A stretch of DNA of 17,503 bases, taken from positions 1 to 17,503 of the forward strand of contig CAZXYA010000147.1 of NCBI GenBank assembly GCA_964644655.1, in the 5' to 3' direction. The notes under the pieces are model-generated. The model did not search any database and was not told the origin of the DNA. It was given only the letters and a program-made list of their open reading frames with translations. The position numbers and the translations under genes were made by a program. Source of the stretch: JAFMDF01 sp964644655 (GTDB lineage: Bacteria > Bacteroidota > Bacteroidia > Chitinophagales > Saprospiraceae). This document shows, piece after piece, positions 1 to 7,342 of the stretch. The stretch's first letter is position 1, and each line of letters opens with the position of its first letter.

Positions 1-2052
1 TGCTGCTGGAGCTTCCTCTGAAGATTTTTCTTTCGATGGTTTCTCCTCATTGACTTCTACTATTGGCTCTTCCTTCTTCTCTGCTTCAACAACAGGAGTT
101 GTTTCTTCAACAGCAGGCTCTTCTATTTTTTGAGTTGATTCAACTGGTGTTTCTTCTTTTACTTCTGCGATCTCTTCTTTTACAGGTTCTGCTTTTTTCA
201 AGACGAAGCGCTCGTTATAAGTTTTATTTTCTTTTAAATCTAAGGTATTTACCGTGACCGTATCTTTAGTATATCCCTTTTTGCTGGCAATCAGCATATA
301 GGTTTTTTCTAATTGTAAAGGGAAATCAAAATTATTGGCTTTTTTGTTACTTTTTTCTTTTGGATTGACCCCATTTGTTCCTTCCATTTCTAAAATAGCG
401 ACGGTGGCTCCCCTCAATGCTTTTTTACCATCGAATACAGTAGCTAAAATATTAGCTTGAATTGGTGGAATTTCCATAGAAAAAATATCAAAACAAGAAG
501 AACTTGCTACAAATCCTCTTCCTGAGCGATTAGAAGTCAAAAACCCATTTTCTCCAGCATTGTCTAGGTAAAAGGATTTTTCGTCTAAAGGCGTATTATA
601 ACCTACACCCATATTTTCTGGCTGACTCCATTTAGTACCATCCCAAACAGTTGTATAAATATCATATCCACCAAAACCTGCTAAGCCATTGGAACTAAAG
701 TACAAAGCACCATTTCTATAAAAAGGAGTAACTTCATCTCCAGGGGTATTAATTGTGGCTAATGGAACAGGTTCTCCATATACGCCATCTCCTTTTTTAG
801 TAGCATAATAAATGTCTTTACCACCTTCTCCACCTGCCATGTCAGATACAAAGAATAATACCTCTTTACCAAATAAATCACCAACAGCAGGGTGGTAAGC
901 CTTGAAGTCTAATTCATCAAAACCAATAACCACTTCATTTGGCCCTGCCCATTCGCTACCTTTTTTCTCACTATAATAGATTGTGCTAATTTCTACTTTA
1001 TTTCCTCGCATCAAACTACGAGTGAAGTACATTGTTTCTCCATCTGGCGAAACATGTGCATGCGTCGTTTGAAAGTCTTCTCGATTAATTTTGGTCGGTA
1101 AAGGTTCTCCTTTGCTCCAATCATCTCCACTTTTAGTAGCCTTATAAATCTGAGCATAGGCCAATGGATTTTCTCCATCAGTAGAAATGATATCTTTTAC
1201 ATCTCCAAAACTGGAATAATACAACTCATCTTTATACAAAAATGGCCCATATTCTGCTTCCTTACTATTTAGTTTCTTAATATTGGTGATTTTGATACCA
1301 TTGGCTGATTCTCCATCTTCTTTAGTCACTCCTTGTTCCATAGCAAACTGAGCGCCTGCTAATTCATTTTGTGCCAATTCTCTTTTAATTGGGTCCGTAC
1401 CTGTGGCAATATATTCTTCAAATTGAGCAATTGCTTCCTCAAATTTTTCATTAGCTTTTAAGGCTTGACCATATTCAAAACGATCTTCTTTTTGTTCAGG
1501 AGTTAGTGGCTTGCGCTCTCGTTTTTTCTTAGCTACTATTTTTCCTTTAGCAATCGCTTTTTCCTCTCTTTCTTTTTGCTTGGCTTCTTGTGCCTTTTTC
1601 TTTGCTCTAGCCTTAGCTTTTTTACTTTTCTTCTTTTTTTTCTTGCCTTTTCCTTTCTTTTTGATAGCCGCTTTTCCTTTGCCTACTGCTTCTTTTCCTT
1701 TTTTGAGGGCGTATTCAAAAGTATTCAAATCTTCATCTTCATCCTTTTTTGCCTCTGCTGCTGCTTCCTCTTCGTCAATGGCATCTTTTAGATAACGACC
1801 ATAATACCGCTCTGCTTTTTTATAATCCCTCAACTTCATGCTCAATCGTGCCATTTGCGGATACACGTCATAATCTTTAGTCTCTTCAAAATATTTATTA
1901 TAATATTCTAAAGCTCGGTAATGATCTTGTTTGTCTTCTTGATCTTGCGCAACTTTTAGATTGACTGCTGCAGTTGCACGATTTAAAGGTTGTGCATAAA
2001 CTGTAGTGATATTAAAAGCTAAAAAGAATAAAAATGCTATTAAACGACTCAT
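1..2052 (-). CDS. PorE-like TPR/PD40 envelope protein, C-terminus outside the window
   Basis: An open frame of 684 codons runs from ATG at 2052 to the window edge without a stop, so the C-terminus is missing. Residues 1-20 form a signal peptide (MSRLIAFLFFLAFNITTVYA, then Q). TPR-like helices follow at about 25-100 (YRALEYYNKYF, YKKAERYYGRYL) and 185-225 (FEEAIAQFEEYI). PD40-type beta-propeller motifs lie at about 330-500 (SPDGETMYFTRS, YFSSNGLAGFGGYDIY). A carboxypeptidase-regulatory-like fold follows at about 525-610 (GATVAILEMEG), then a Glu/Pro/Lys-rich linker to the edge. This order matches PorE and related proteins, which usually end in a peptidoglycan-binding OmpA domain; that domain would lie outside the window and is inferred. 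The protein is predicted to be periplasmic and may anchor a T9SS or gliding component. Residues 125-184 contain 27 lysines, which is unusual. The upstream PorP/SprF-like gene is on the same strand 114 bp away. Confidence 0.85.
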   Translation of the reverse strand, partial: MSRLIAFLFFLAFNITTVYAQPLNRATAAVNLKVAQDQEDKQDHYRALEYYNKYFEETKDYDVYPQMARLSMKLRDYKKAERYYGRYLKDAIDEEEAAAEAKKDEDEDLNTFEYALKKGKEAVGKGKAAIKKKGKGKKKKKKSKKAKARAKKKAQEAKQKEREEKAIAKGKIVAKKKRERKPLTPEQKEDRFEYGQALKANEKFEEAIAQFEEYIATGTDPIKRELAQNELAGAQFAMEQGVTKEDGESANGIKITNIKKLNSKEAEYGPFLYKDELYYSSFGDVKDIISTDGENPLAYAQIYKATKSGDDWSKGEPLPTKINREDFQTTHAHVSPDGETMYFTRSLMRGNKVEISTIYYSEKKGSEWAGPNEVVIGFDELDFKAYHPAVGDLFGKEVLFFVSDMAGGEGGKDIYYATKKGDGVYGEPVPLATINTPGDEVTPFYRNGALYFSSNGLAGFGGYDIYTTVWDGTKWSQPENMGVGYNTPLDEKSFYLDNAGENGFLTSNRSGRGFVASSSCFDIFSMEIPPIQANILATVFDGKKALRGATVAILEMEGTNGVNPKEKSNKKANNFDFPLQLEKTYMLIASKKGYTKDTVTVNTLDLKENKTYNERFVLKKAEPVKEEIAEVKEETPVESTQKIEEPAVEETTPVVEAEKKEEPIVEVNEEKPSKEKSSEEAPAA

Positions 2053-2094
2053 ATTTTTTTGTATTATGATGAACGCTGAATGAAAAACGATTTT

Positions 2095-2162
2095 CAGTTG
2101 TCCGTTAGCTCGTCAAACTGACAACTGACAACTGACAACTGACAACTGACAACTGACAACTC
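2095..2162. repeat. 8-bp hairpin merging into ACAACTG heptamer tandem repeat
   Basis: CAGTTGTC (2095-2102) is the exact reverse complement of GACAACTG (2120-2127). The right arm continues as five perfect copies of ACAACTG (2121-2155) and a sixth variant copy, ACAACTC (2156-2162). The array fills most of the gap between the PorP-like and PorE-like genes. Each heptamer can pair with the left arm, so the structure can slip, and the copy number is probably variable. Confidence 0.9.
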
Positions 2163-2166
2163 ACAA

Positions 2167-3171
2167 TTATAAATCAGGACAACAAATAGTTGGTTCTACT
2201 GCTGGTTTTTTATAGACATTGATTATTTTACTAGCGGATATTTCGAAGCCACCAAAATCGGTCGCTTCTGCAATACCATAGATAGGAAATTCAAAAGATA
2301 ATCCAAATTTCCAATCACCATAATCTGCTCCTAATAATAAAGCTGGTCCTTGATCTATATCATAACCAATTCCTCCTTTTAATCTTAAGGCTAGATCTGG
2401 CCGGATTAAATAACCTGCCATCGTTTGAATCATTATTTCTGTTCCTTCTGTTCCTCTACTTCTCACAATAAAAGAAGGATGAATAGATAATTTTTTATCA
2501 ATATTTCTATCGATTAAACCATGTACAACAAATTCAGAAGGACGTTTGCCAATATCACCACCAGATGAGGTACCAGAGGCTACTTGTTTATCTTGTCGAA
2601 TTACATATAAATAAGCAGCACCAATATTTAGCAGGGTATTCTTATCTAATTGTGACCGATACATCAGTCCAATATTTGAAATAGAATTGCTGGTAGCGTT
2701 CTCTTCATCCAAATTTTGAATGATATTATCGTTAGCATCTAATTGAATAGCTGCATTTTTATCTCGAATCTTGGTATTATCACTACCAAATTGATAACCC
2801 AATATCACATAATCTTTTCCTTTTTTATCTAAGGATAAATGGTAAGAGACAGATAATAAAGAACGGGTTGTGCCAAAATCTAAATCTCCTGCGGTATCAC
2901 TATCAAAAGAAATACCTGCACTTAGCCAATCTCGCTTTCTTACCATAATAATAGGTACATCTACGGAAAAAGAAGGTGTTTTATAAGTGCCACTATTTTG
3001 GTCTTTATACATCCCACTAATCCGAAAAGTCCCTTCAAAGTCACCTGTATATGCAGGATTGACAGATAATGGCATCATGTTATATAAAGACTTGTGGAAA
3101 TCTTGGGCAGATAAACTACATGTGCCTGCTACAAACACTAAAAAGAAAATAAAACGTCGAAGTAATTTCAT
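2167..3171 (-). CDS. PorP/SprF family type IX secretion outer-membrane protein
   Basis: The protein has 334 residues from ATG at 3171. An upstream in-frame start would add 13 residues before the signal peptide, so I prefer the internal ATG, which begins MKLLRRFIFFLVFVAGTCSL and is followed by a SAQ cleavage site. After the signal comes the family hallmark SVNPAYTGDFEGTFRISGMY (about residues 38-57). Alternating amphipathic beta-strands follow to the C-terminus (for example FGTTRSLLSVSYHLSL), as in outer-membrane beta-barrels of the PorP/SprF family. Family members assist T9SS export or bind partner OmpA/PD40 proteins. The PorE-like gene lies directly downstream on the same strand, a common pairing in Bacteroidota. 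The C-terminal tail ends in CCPDL. Which member of the family it is cannot be decided, so no symbol is given. Confidence 0.88.
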   Translation of the reverse strand: MKLLRRFIFFLVFVAGTCSLSAQDFHKSLYNMMPLSVNPAYTGDFEGTFRISGMYKDQNSGTYKTPSFSVDVPIIMVRKRDWLSAGISFDSDTAGDLDFGTTRSLLSVSYHLSLDKKGKDYVILGYQFGSDNTKIRDKNAAIQLDANDNIIQNLDEENATSNSISNIGLMYRSQLDKNTLLNIGAAYLYVIRQDKQVASGTSSGGDIGKRPSEFVVHGLIDRNIDKKLSIHPSFIVRSRGTEGTEIMIQTMAGYLIRPDLALRLKGGIGYDIDQGPALLLGADYGDWKFGLSFEFPIYGIAEATDFGGFEISASKIINVYKKPAVEPTICCPDL

Positions 3172-3266
3172 ATTAATAAGTAATTGGTTGATGGTCAGCT
3201 TTACTTGCAACTGTAAAAGTAGTGGAAACCCTTGAATTAGAAGACTTTTCTACTTGACTTTACTAG

Positions 3267-3274
3267 CAAAAGTA
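3267..3274 (-). promoter_or_regulatory. Candidate -7 box TACTTTTG for the PorP-like gene
   Basis: CAAAAGTA on the plus strand reads TACTTTTG on the minus strand and fits the Bacteroidota -7 consensus TAnnTTTG. It lies about 95 bp upstream of ATG 3171. I saw no convincing -33 TTTG box at normal spacing. Such matches are frequent by chance in AT-rich DNA, so the support is mainly positional. Confidence 0.35.
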
Positions 3275-3609
3275 CGAAAATAAGAACTTTTAAAGGGATG
3301 CCCAAATTGTGGACAAGCGTTGCTTTTTGCTTACTTATTTTAAGCATACGCTAAAATGATAAATTTGGTGGAAAAAGTTGTACTTTTTTAACTAAAATTT
3401 ACGGTAATGACGGATAGCTACTAAATAATGCTGGTTGCTGGTTGTTGGTTGCTGGTTTTTCAGCTACTTAAACTTCCAATAAGATTACTGTTTATTCTAA
3501 AATAAGTTGTACGGAAAAGAACTTCCAGAACTTCAAGTTCTGGAAGCTCTAAATATTTCAGCATAAAGTCTATTGAATTAGATTTTCTTAAAACTAATTA
3601 CAATGTGTA
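3275..3609. other. Gene-free region with simple repeat
   Basis: No credible gene was seen between the PorP-like promoter and the end of the CxxC protein. The region holds a CTGGTTG/TTGGTTG-type simple repeat at 3431-3456 and a perfect palindrome at 3522-3546 (separate entry). A related ACCAGCAACCAG string occurs near 17438-17449 on the opposite strand, so this is a dispersed simple repeat. Confidence 0.6.
3522..3546. repeat. Perfect 12-bp inverted repeat, one-base centre
   Basis: CTTCCAGAACTT (3522-3533) and AAGTTCTGGAAG (3535-3546) are exact reverse complements around a single C. No T-run follows on either strand, so it is not a standard intrinsic terminator, although it sits just past the end of the minus-strand CxxC gene at 3610. 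It may be a dispersed palindromic element. Confidence 0.9.
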
Positions 3610-3906
3610 TTAAATTTTTTGTAACTTCCTATGAAAAAGCCCTTGCCGCATTCGATACACCCACCGTTGTCCTTTACTGAGTGCTGGCACACCTAATACT
3701 TCTTGACAAGTAGGACATTGTAAATTGGGAACAGCTTTAATATTGGGGGTACTTGATTGGTGAAGATTCGTGAATTTATCGGGTGCTATTATATTAGCTA
3801 AATAAAGGCGTAGAATCCCCTTGCCAGCGCCATATTTATGATAGGTTAATAAGTAATTTGTGCATTTGCCACAATGAATATCGTAGATTTTATATTGCTG
3901 AGCCAA
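3610..3906 (-). CDS. Small protein with two CxxC motifs (putative zinc ribbon)
   Basis: The protein has 98 residues. One CxxC lies near the N-terminus (HCGKC, about residues 11-15) and a second at about 64-67 (CPTC). The spacing fits a single treble-clef or zinc-ribbon metal site, and the C-terminus is basic (WVYRMRQGLFHRKLQKI). I do not recognise a named family. There is no signal peptide or membrane segment, so it is probably cytosolic. The only usable start after the upstream in-frame stop is TTG at 3906. A TCCCAA/TTGGGA hairpin lies just upstream (3926-3940). A strong terminator at 3990-4029 separates it from the anti-sigma gene, so it is probably transcribed on its own. Zinc binding is inferred from the cysteine pairs only. 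Confidence 0.6.
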   Translation of the reverse strand: MAQQYKIYDIHCGKCTNYLLTYHKYGAGKGILRLYLANIIAPDKFTNLHQSSTPNIKAVPNLQCPTCQEVLGVPALSKGQRWVYRMRQGLFHRKLQKI

Positions 3907-3989
3907 GATTATTGTTGATTGATTATCCCAATGTTTGGGACAAGTTTAGCTGATTCAAAAAATTCAAATTAAGTAATCCGTTGGGAAAT

Positions 3990-4029
3990 AAAAAATCCGT
4001 TGGGGAAAATTATTTCCAACGGATTTTTT
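3990..4029 (-). terminator. Strong intrinsic terminator of the sigma/anti-sigma operon
   Basis: ATCCGTTGG (3995-4003) pairs with CCAACGGAT (4016-4024), flanked by A5 on the left and T-rich sequence on the right, so it can work on both strands. On the minus strand it lies 22 bp past the anti-sigma stop and ends in a T-run. An extra unpaired copy of the left arm, ATCCGTTGGG, sits at 3976-3985. Confidence 0.85.
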
Positions 4030-4051
4030 TATCTAACTTTCTAAGATCTAC

Positions 4052-4492
4052 TCAACTTTTTCGGGGTATTAAATAAGGCCGAAAGCCTTTGACGGATACT
4101 CTTAGTCGCCCTGTTATTTTTCCTTCCGCAACTGTCTTATTAAGCACTTCTTGATATTGTTCTCTAAATGCTTGCTCTTCTGCTAATTTGGAAGTGATTA
4201 AACTTTCCGTTGGCGCATTTTCATGAATGACCATAGCATTCCGACTATTTGCATCTTGAGCAATATCGGCAATGGTCGTAATGAAGAAAACTAAAGCAAC
4301 TGCTGCCGCAGCCATCATCATTAGGCGATAAATAGAAAAAGTAGGCTTTTGTCTGTTGACAAGGCGCTCTTTTTGGTCTAATCGACGTTCCAATCTGTTC
4401 CATGCTTGTAAGGATGGTCGTTCATTCAACTTATGTTGATTATTTTGGAAAAGATCAGTTATTTTATCTTGTGGTTTCATTTTATAAATCAT
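4052..4492 (-). CDS. Single-pass membrane protein, probable anti-sigma factor
   Basis: The protein has 146 residues from ATG at 4492; a second in-frame ATG at 4480 (MKPQDKITDLF) is equally plausible. An N-terminal cytosolic helical part (about 1-52, with PSLQAWNRLERRLDQKERL) precedes one membrane segment at about 57-77 (MMMAAAAVALVFFITTIADI) and a C-terminal periplasmic part of about 70 residues rich in Glu/Gln (EEQAFREQYQEVLNKTV). No zinc-binding anti-sigma motif (HxxxCxxC) is present. It lies downstream of the ECF sigma gene on the same strand, and this topology and order are usual for anti-sigma factors in Bacteroidota. The role is inferred from context and topology, not from a recognised domain. 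The 180-bp gap to the sigma gene contains two inverted repeats. Confidence 0.65.
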   Translation of the reverse strand: MIYKMKPQDKITDLFQNNQHKLNERPSLQAWNRLERRLDQKERLVNRQKPTFSIYRLMMMAAAAVALVFFITTIADIAQDANSRNAMVIHENAPTESLITSKLAEEQAFREQYQEVLNKTVAEGKITGRLRVSVKGFRPYLIPRKS

Positions 4493-4595
4493 ATTTAATG
4501 ATTAGTTATTAGTCATTGGTTCTTGAGTCATTAGCAAAATTTAGAGCGTTAGATTAAAAACTGATATTGCTCATTTTAATCATACACCTAAAATC

Positions 4596-4614
4596 CCTGC
4601 CTGCGGCAGGCAGG
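4596..4614. repeat. GC-rich palindrome CCTGCCTGC-G-GCAGGCAGG
   Basis: Nine-base arms around one G, strikingly GC-rich against AT-rich surroundings. A 20-bp version, CCTGCCTGCCGGCAGGCAGG, lies at 9003-9022. It is therefore a dispersed palindromic element, here placed between the sigma and anti-sigma genes. Confidence 0.9.
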
Positions 4615-4628
4615 CGTTGGGGAATCTA

Positions 4629-4659
4629 ATCCGTTGGGAAAAAAACACGCCCAGCGGAT
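4629..4659. repeat. Intercistronic hairpin, second copy of the ATCCGTTGGG module
   Basis: ATCCGTTGGG (4629-4638) pairs with CCCAGCGGAT (4650-4659) apart from one G-T wobble, with an 11-base loop. The left arm is identical to those at 3976-3985 and 3995-4004. It lies 13 bp past the sigma-gene stop. The T-run on the minus strand is in the loop rather than after the stem, so it may act as an RNA stability or processing hairpin between the two genes rather than a terminator. Confidence 0.75.
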
Positions 4660-4672
4660 AATTATCAATTGT

Positions 4673-5236
4673 CTACTGCCGATTGCGACTTCTTTGCCTA
4701 CCTTCTAATCCGGGATAAGCGCGTTTAGCCAATAATTCTTGCATTCTTTTTTTTGCCAAAATTAGTTGTGATTTAGACGTATTGATGCTAATTCCTAAAG
4801 CTTCTGCTATTTCTCTATGTTTTAAACCATCTAATACATACATATTAAAGACGGTCCGATATCCAATGGGTAATTGGGCTAATAATTCTAAAATATCTTG
4901 TGCAGCTAATTCATCTTCGATGGTTCCTCCTGTTGGTGCACCTACATGGTATTCTTCAATTTCTACAGTAATTTTTTGTCTTTTTCTCAAGAACATTAAG
5001 GCTTCATTTACTACAATTCGACGAACCCAACCTTCAAAACTTCCACCACCTCTAAATTGATGAATGTTATTGATTGCTTTAAATAGTCCATTGACCAATA
5101 CATCTTCTGCATCTTCTCGGTTTTTGCAATATCGTTTGCAAACACCAAACATGGTGGGAGAGAAACGGTCATAAAGGGCTTTTTGCGCTCGCCGATTTTG
5201 GTTTTGACAACCTTGTATGATTTCGTTTTCAGTCAA
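4673..5236 (-). CDS. ECF-type RNA polymerase sigma factor
   Basis: The protein has 187 residues. Sigma-70 region 2 is at about 22-90 (YDRFSPTMFGVCKRY, NREDAEDVLVNGLFKA, FEGWVRRIVVNEALMFLRKR). Region 4 with its helix-turn-helix is at about 118-168 (LPIGYRTVFNMYVLDGLKHR, EIAEALGISINTSKSQL). There is no region 1 or 3, as expected for group IV (extracytoplasmic function) factors, and the length is typical. The only start available after the upstream stop is TTG at 5236, giving MTENEIIQGC, which matches the usual N-terminus of this family. The tail is basic (EGRQRSRNRQ). The downstream membrane protein is its probable regulator. The target genes and signal cannot be read from the sequence. Confidence 0.9.
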   Translation of the reverse strand: MTENEIIQGCQNQNRRAQKALYDRFSPTMFGVCKRYCKNREDAEDVLVNGLFKAINNIHQFRGGGSFEGWVRRIVVNEALMFLRKRQKITVEIEEYHVGAPTGGTIEDELAAQDILELLAQLPIGYRTVFNMYVLDGLKHREIAEALGISINTSKSQLILAKKRMQELLAKRAYPGLEGRQRSRNRQ

Positions 5237-5385
5237 TATAAAGTTGTTTTAAGTAAAATGCAGTAAAGGAAACTATTGAGCTTAAATTGAGGTTTCTACC
5301 CTTAAAGATGCAATAAATTTTAGTTTTGGTGTTTAAGTAGTGAAATTTTCTTTTTTAAAATCAAATATTCCCTGTTAGCTTTAGC

Positions 5386-5393
5386 TATCTTTG
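5386..5393 (+). promoter_or_regulatory. Candidate -7 box TATCTTTG for lysA
   Basis: TATCTTTG matches TAnnTTTG exactly and would place the transcript start near 5400, about 27 bp before ATG 5427. The TTG that begins the longest lysA frame (5391) lies inside this box, which argues against that start. No clear -33 box was seen. Confidence 0.5.
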
Positions 5394-5426
5394 CGATTTT
5401 TATTATTGCTTGAAAATACTGTTTTA

Positions 5427-6731
5427 ATGGAGAAAGTAATCCACGAATTTAATTTAAGTGAAGGCGTTAATCCTTTGGAATTGGTTGAAAAGTATGATGC
5501 CCCTTTATATGTGTATGATGGTGCAATCATAGAACGACAGTTTAATCGACTTACAAATGCTTTTAAAGTACCTAAGTTGATTCTAAACTATGCGTGCAAA
5601 GCTTTAACGAATATTTCGATCCTAAAATTTTTGCGCCAATTAGGCGCTGGCTTAGATTGTGTGTCTGTGCAAGAGATTAGAATGGGACTACGTGCAGGAT
5701 TTCAGCCCAACGAAATTATTTATACGCCTAGTGGAGTTTCTTTTGCAGAAATTGATGAAGCGATTGAATTAGGAGTCCGAATTAATGTAGATAACCTACC
5801 TTTATTAGAATATATTGGTAAAAAAGACGAGAAAATCCCCGTTTGCATTCGGATTAACCCACATATCAAAGCAGGTGGAAATGATAAAATTTCAGTAGGT
5901 TCGGTGAAATCTAAATTTGGTATTTCTTACCAACAAATTCCACATATCAAACAATTAGTAGATACTTACAAAATTAAGGTAGAAGGCTTGCACATGCATA
6001 CAGGGTCTGATATAAAAGACGTGGATGTATTTTTGCAAGGGGCAGAAATCTTACTGAATTTAGCAATGGATTTTCCAGATTTGGATTTCATTGATTTAGG
6101 CAGCGGTTTTAAAGTGGCTTATAAAGTAGATGATAAGATTACCAATATTGATGAATTGGGCGTAAAAATGTCTGAACGATTTAATCGCTTTTGCCAAGCT
6201 TATGGTAGAGATTTGACCTTAGTTTTTGAACCGGGGAAGTTTTTAGTAAGTGAAAGCGGTTACTTTTTAGTGAAGGTAAACGTTGTAAAACAAACAACGG
6301 CAAAATTATTTATAGGCGTAGACTCTGGTCTCAATCATTTAATCCGACCTATGTTTTATGATGCTCACCACCACATCGTTAATGTCTCTAATCCAAAAGG
6401 AGAAAAGAAATTATATGATGTGGTAGGCTATATTTGCGAAACAGATACCTTTGCAGAAAATCGGGCGATTGAAGAAACAAAAGCAGGGGACTTATTGGCT
6501 TTCTTTAATGCAGGAGCTTACTGTTTCTCAATGGCTTCAAATTATAATTCTCGCTATCGACCAGCAGAGGTTTTTGTGTATAATGGGACAGATTACTTGG
6601 TGAGAAAACGAGAAACCTTTGAAGATTTGATGATGAATCAGATAGAAGTGGAGGTAATTCCTGGGATTGATAAATTAGAATTGCCTGCATTGGCATCAAT
6701 AGCATTAGACGATAAAACGCTTGAAGAGTAA
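5427..6731 (+). CDS. lysA: Diaminopimelate decarboxylase
   Basis: The enzyme decarboxylates meso-diaminopimelate to L-lysine using pyridoxal phosphate (PLP), the last step of the DAP pathway, in the cytosol. The 434-residue protein from ATG 5427 is a fold-type III (alanine-racemase-like barrel plus beta domain) decarboxylase. The PLP lysine is K58 in LNYACKALTN. Further motifs are LHMHTGSDI in the barrel, FIDLGSGF (glycine-rich phosphate site), EPGKFLVSESGY, CETDTF (the family Cys-Glu motif) and GAYCFSMASNYNSRYRPAEV (the C-terminal Tyr segment). EPGK replaces the more common EPGR. The frame could extend 12 residues upstream to a TTG at 5391, but this falls in the -7 box, so ATG 5427 is chosen. 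The gene stands alone on the plus strand, divergent from the sigma gene. Other group IV decarboxylases are less likely because the length and CETD motif fit LysA. Confidence 0.92.
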   Translation: MEKVIHEFNLSEGVNPLELVEKYDAPLYVYDGAIIERQFNRLTNAFKVPKLILNYACKALTNISILKFLRQLGAGLDCVSVQEIRMGLRAGFQPNEIIYTPSGVSFAEIDEAIELGVRINVDNLPLLEYIGKKDEKIPVCIRINPHIKAGGNDKISVGSVKSKFGISYQQIPHIKQLVDTYKIKVEGLHMHTGSDIKDVDVFLQGAEILLNLAMDFPDLDFIDLGSGFKVAYKVDDKITNIDELGVKMSERFNRFCQAYGRDLTLVFEPGKFLVSESGYFLVKVNVVKQTTAKLFIGVDSGLNHLIRPMFYDAHHHIVNVSNPKGEKKLYDVVGYICETDTFAENRAIEETKAGDLLAFFNAGAYCFSMASNYNSRYRPAEVFVYNGTDYLVRKRETFEDLMMNQIEVEVIPGIDKLELPALASIALDDKTLEE

Positions 6732-6763
6732 ACTTTCTTTTAAAAAATATAGTGTTTCCAGAA

Positions 6764-6965
6764 CTAAGTAACAAGTAAAAAATAACTTCATCATTTTACT
6801 GCTAATCTTTTGTAGCTAACCCGTCAGCAAGCGGTTCACAAACGATGTTTGCTCATGTCGTTATTTTTTTCAGCGATAGCGAAGGCTATCCCCTCAAAAA
6901 ATGCCTCGTCTTGGCACAAAATCTTTAGCTCCAAATGGCTAACTTATTATTTGCTCGTTACTAAG
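6764..6965. repeat. About 200-bp element with imperfect 24-bp terminal inverted repeats
   Basis: Bases 6764-6787 and the reverse complement of 6942-6965 agree at 19 of 24 positions. Inside are GATAGC/GCTATC (6875-6890) with a four-base loop, and an AACGA/TCGTT stem (6841-6862) followed by a T-run to 6870 that could terminate lysA. The element has no coding capacity. It could be a small non-autonomous transposon-like element or a composite terminator region. Confidence 0.5.
6841..6870 (+). terminator. Possible lysA terminator
   Basis: AACGA (6841-6845) pairs with TCGTT (6858-6862), followed by ATTTTTTT. The stem is short and the hairpin lies 110 bp after the lysA stop, so the call is weak. 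A competing hairpin CAAAC/GTTTG overlaps the left arm. Confidence 0.35.
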
Positions 6966-7004
6966 GAATCAATTAAAATGCAATTTAAAATGTAAGTTTT
7001 CAAT

Positions 7005-7114
7005 AATTACTTGTCAGGAGACAAGCAGATAGTAATTTCTAGTCTGGAGGCAGGTATCGGCTACCGATGTATCAAGTCTCCAGACTTGATGCGGCTATCC
7101 GCTGATCTCCAGAC
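7005..7114. repeat. Nested inverted-repeat cluster built on CTCCAGAC modules
   Basis: AATTACT (7005-7011) pairs with AGTAATT (7031-7037) around CTTGTC/GACAAG (7010-7025). AGTCTGGAG (7041-7049) pairs with CTCCAGACT (7078-7086), with ATCGG/CCGAT (7056-7068) inside. ATCAAGTCT/AGACTTGAT (7071-7090) is an alternative palindrome, GCGG/CCGC (7091-7102) follows, and a second CTCCAGAC lies at 7107-7114. The arms compete, so at least two mutually exclusive folds exist. No gene is present from 6732 to 7342. The rest (7141-7342) is AT-rich, with a 14-bp direct repeat TTTTAATTTTAATT at 7231 and 7249. Confidence 0.85.
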
Positions 7115-7342
7115 CAGCATTGAGAATTTATATTTAAAATTTTAAAAAAAGATTGACAATCAGTTAGTTAGGAACGGTTCAAAAATAACTTTACATTTTA
7201 GAATTGCAACTTACTGATTATCAGTAGTGTTTTTAATTTTAATTGTCATTTTAATTTTAATTCATTCCTTACTATCTTAAGTTATAAATTTATTTTTATC
7301 ACTTTCTAAATTCTGGAAGCACTTTCCTTATCGTAAATAAAC

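Noticed and set aside
1511..1795. Plus-strand frames rich in Phe and Leu
   Set aside because: Mirror of the lysine-rich part of the minus-strand PorE-like gene.
2121..2162. CRISPR-like array
   Set aside because: Heptamer units without spacers; a simple tandem repeat.
3360..3367. TAAATTTG promoter-like box on the plus strand
   Set aside because: No plus-strand gene follows; such matches are expected by chance in AT-rich DNA.
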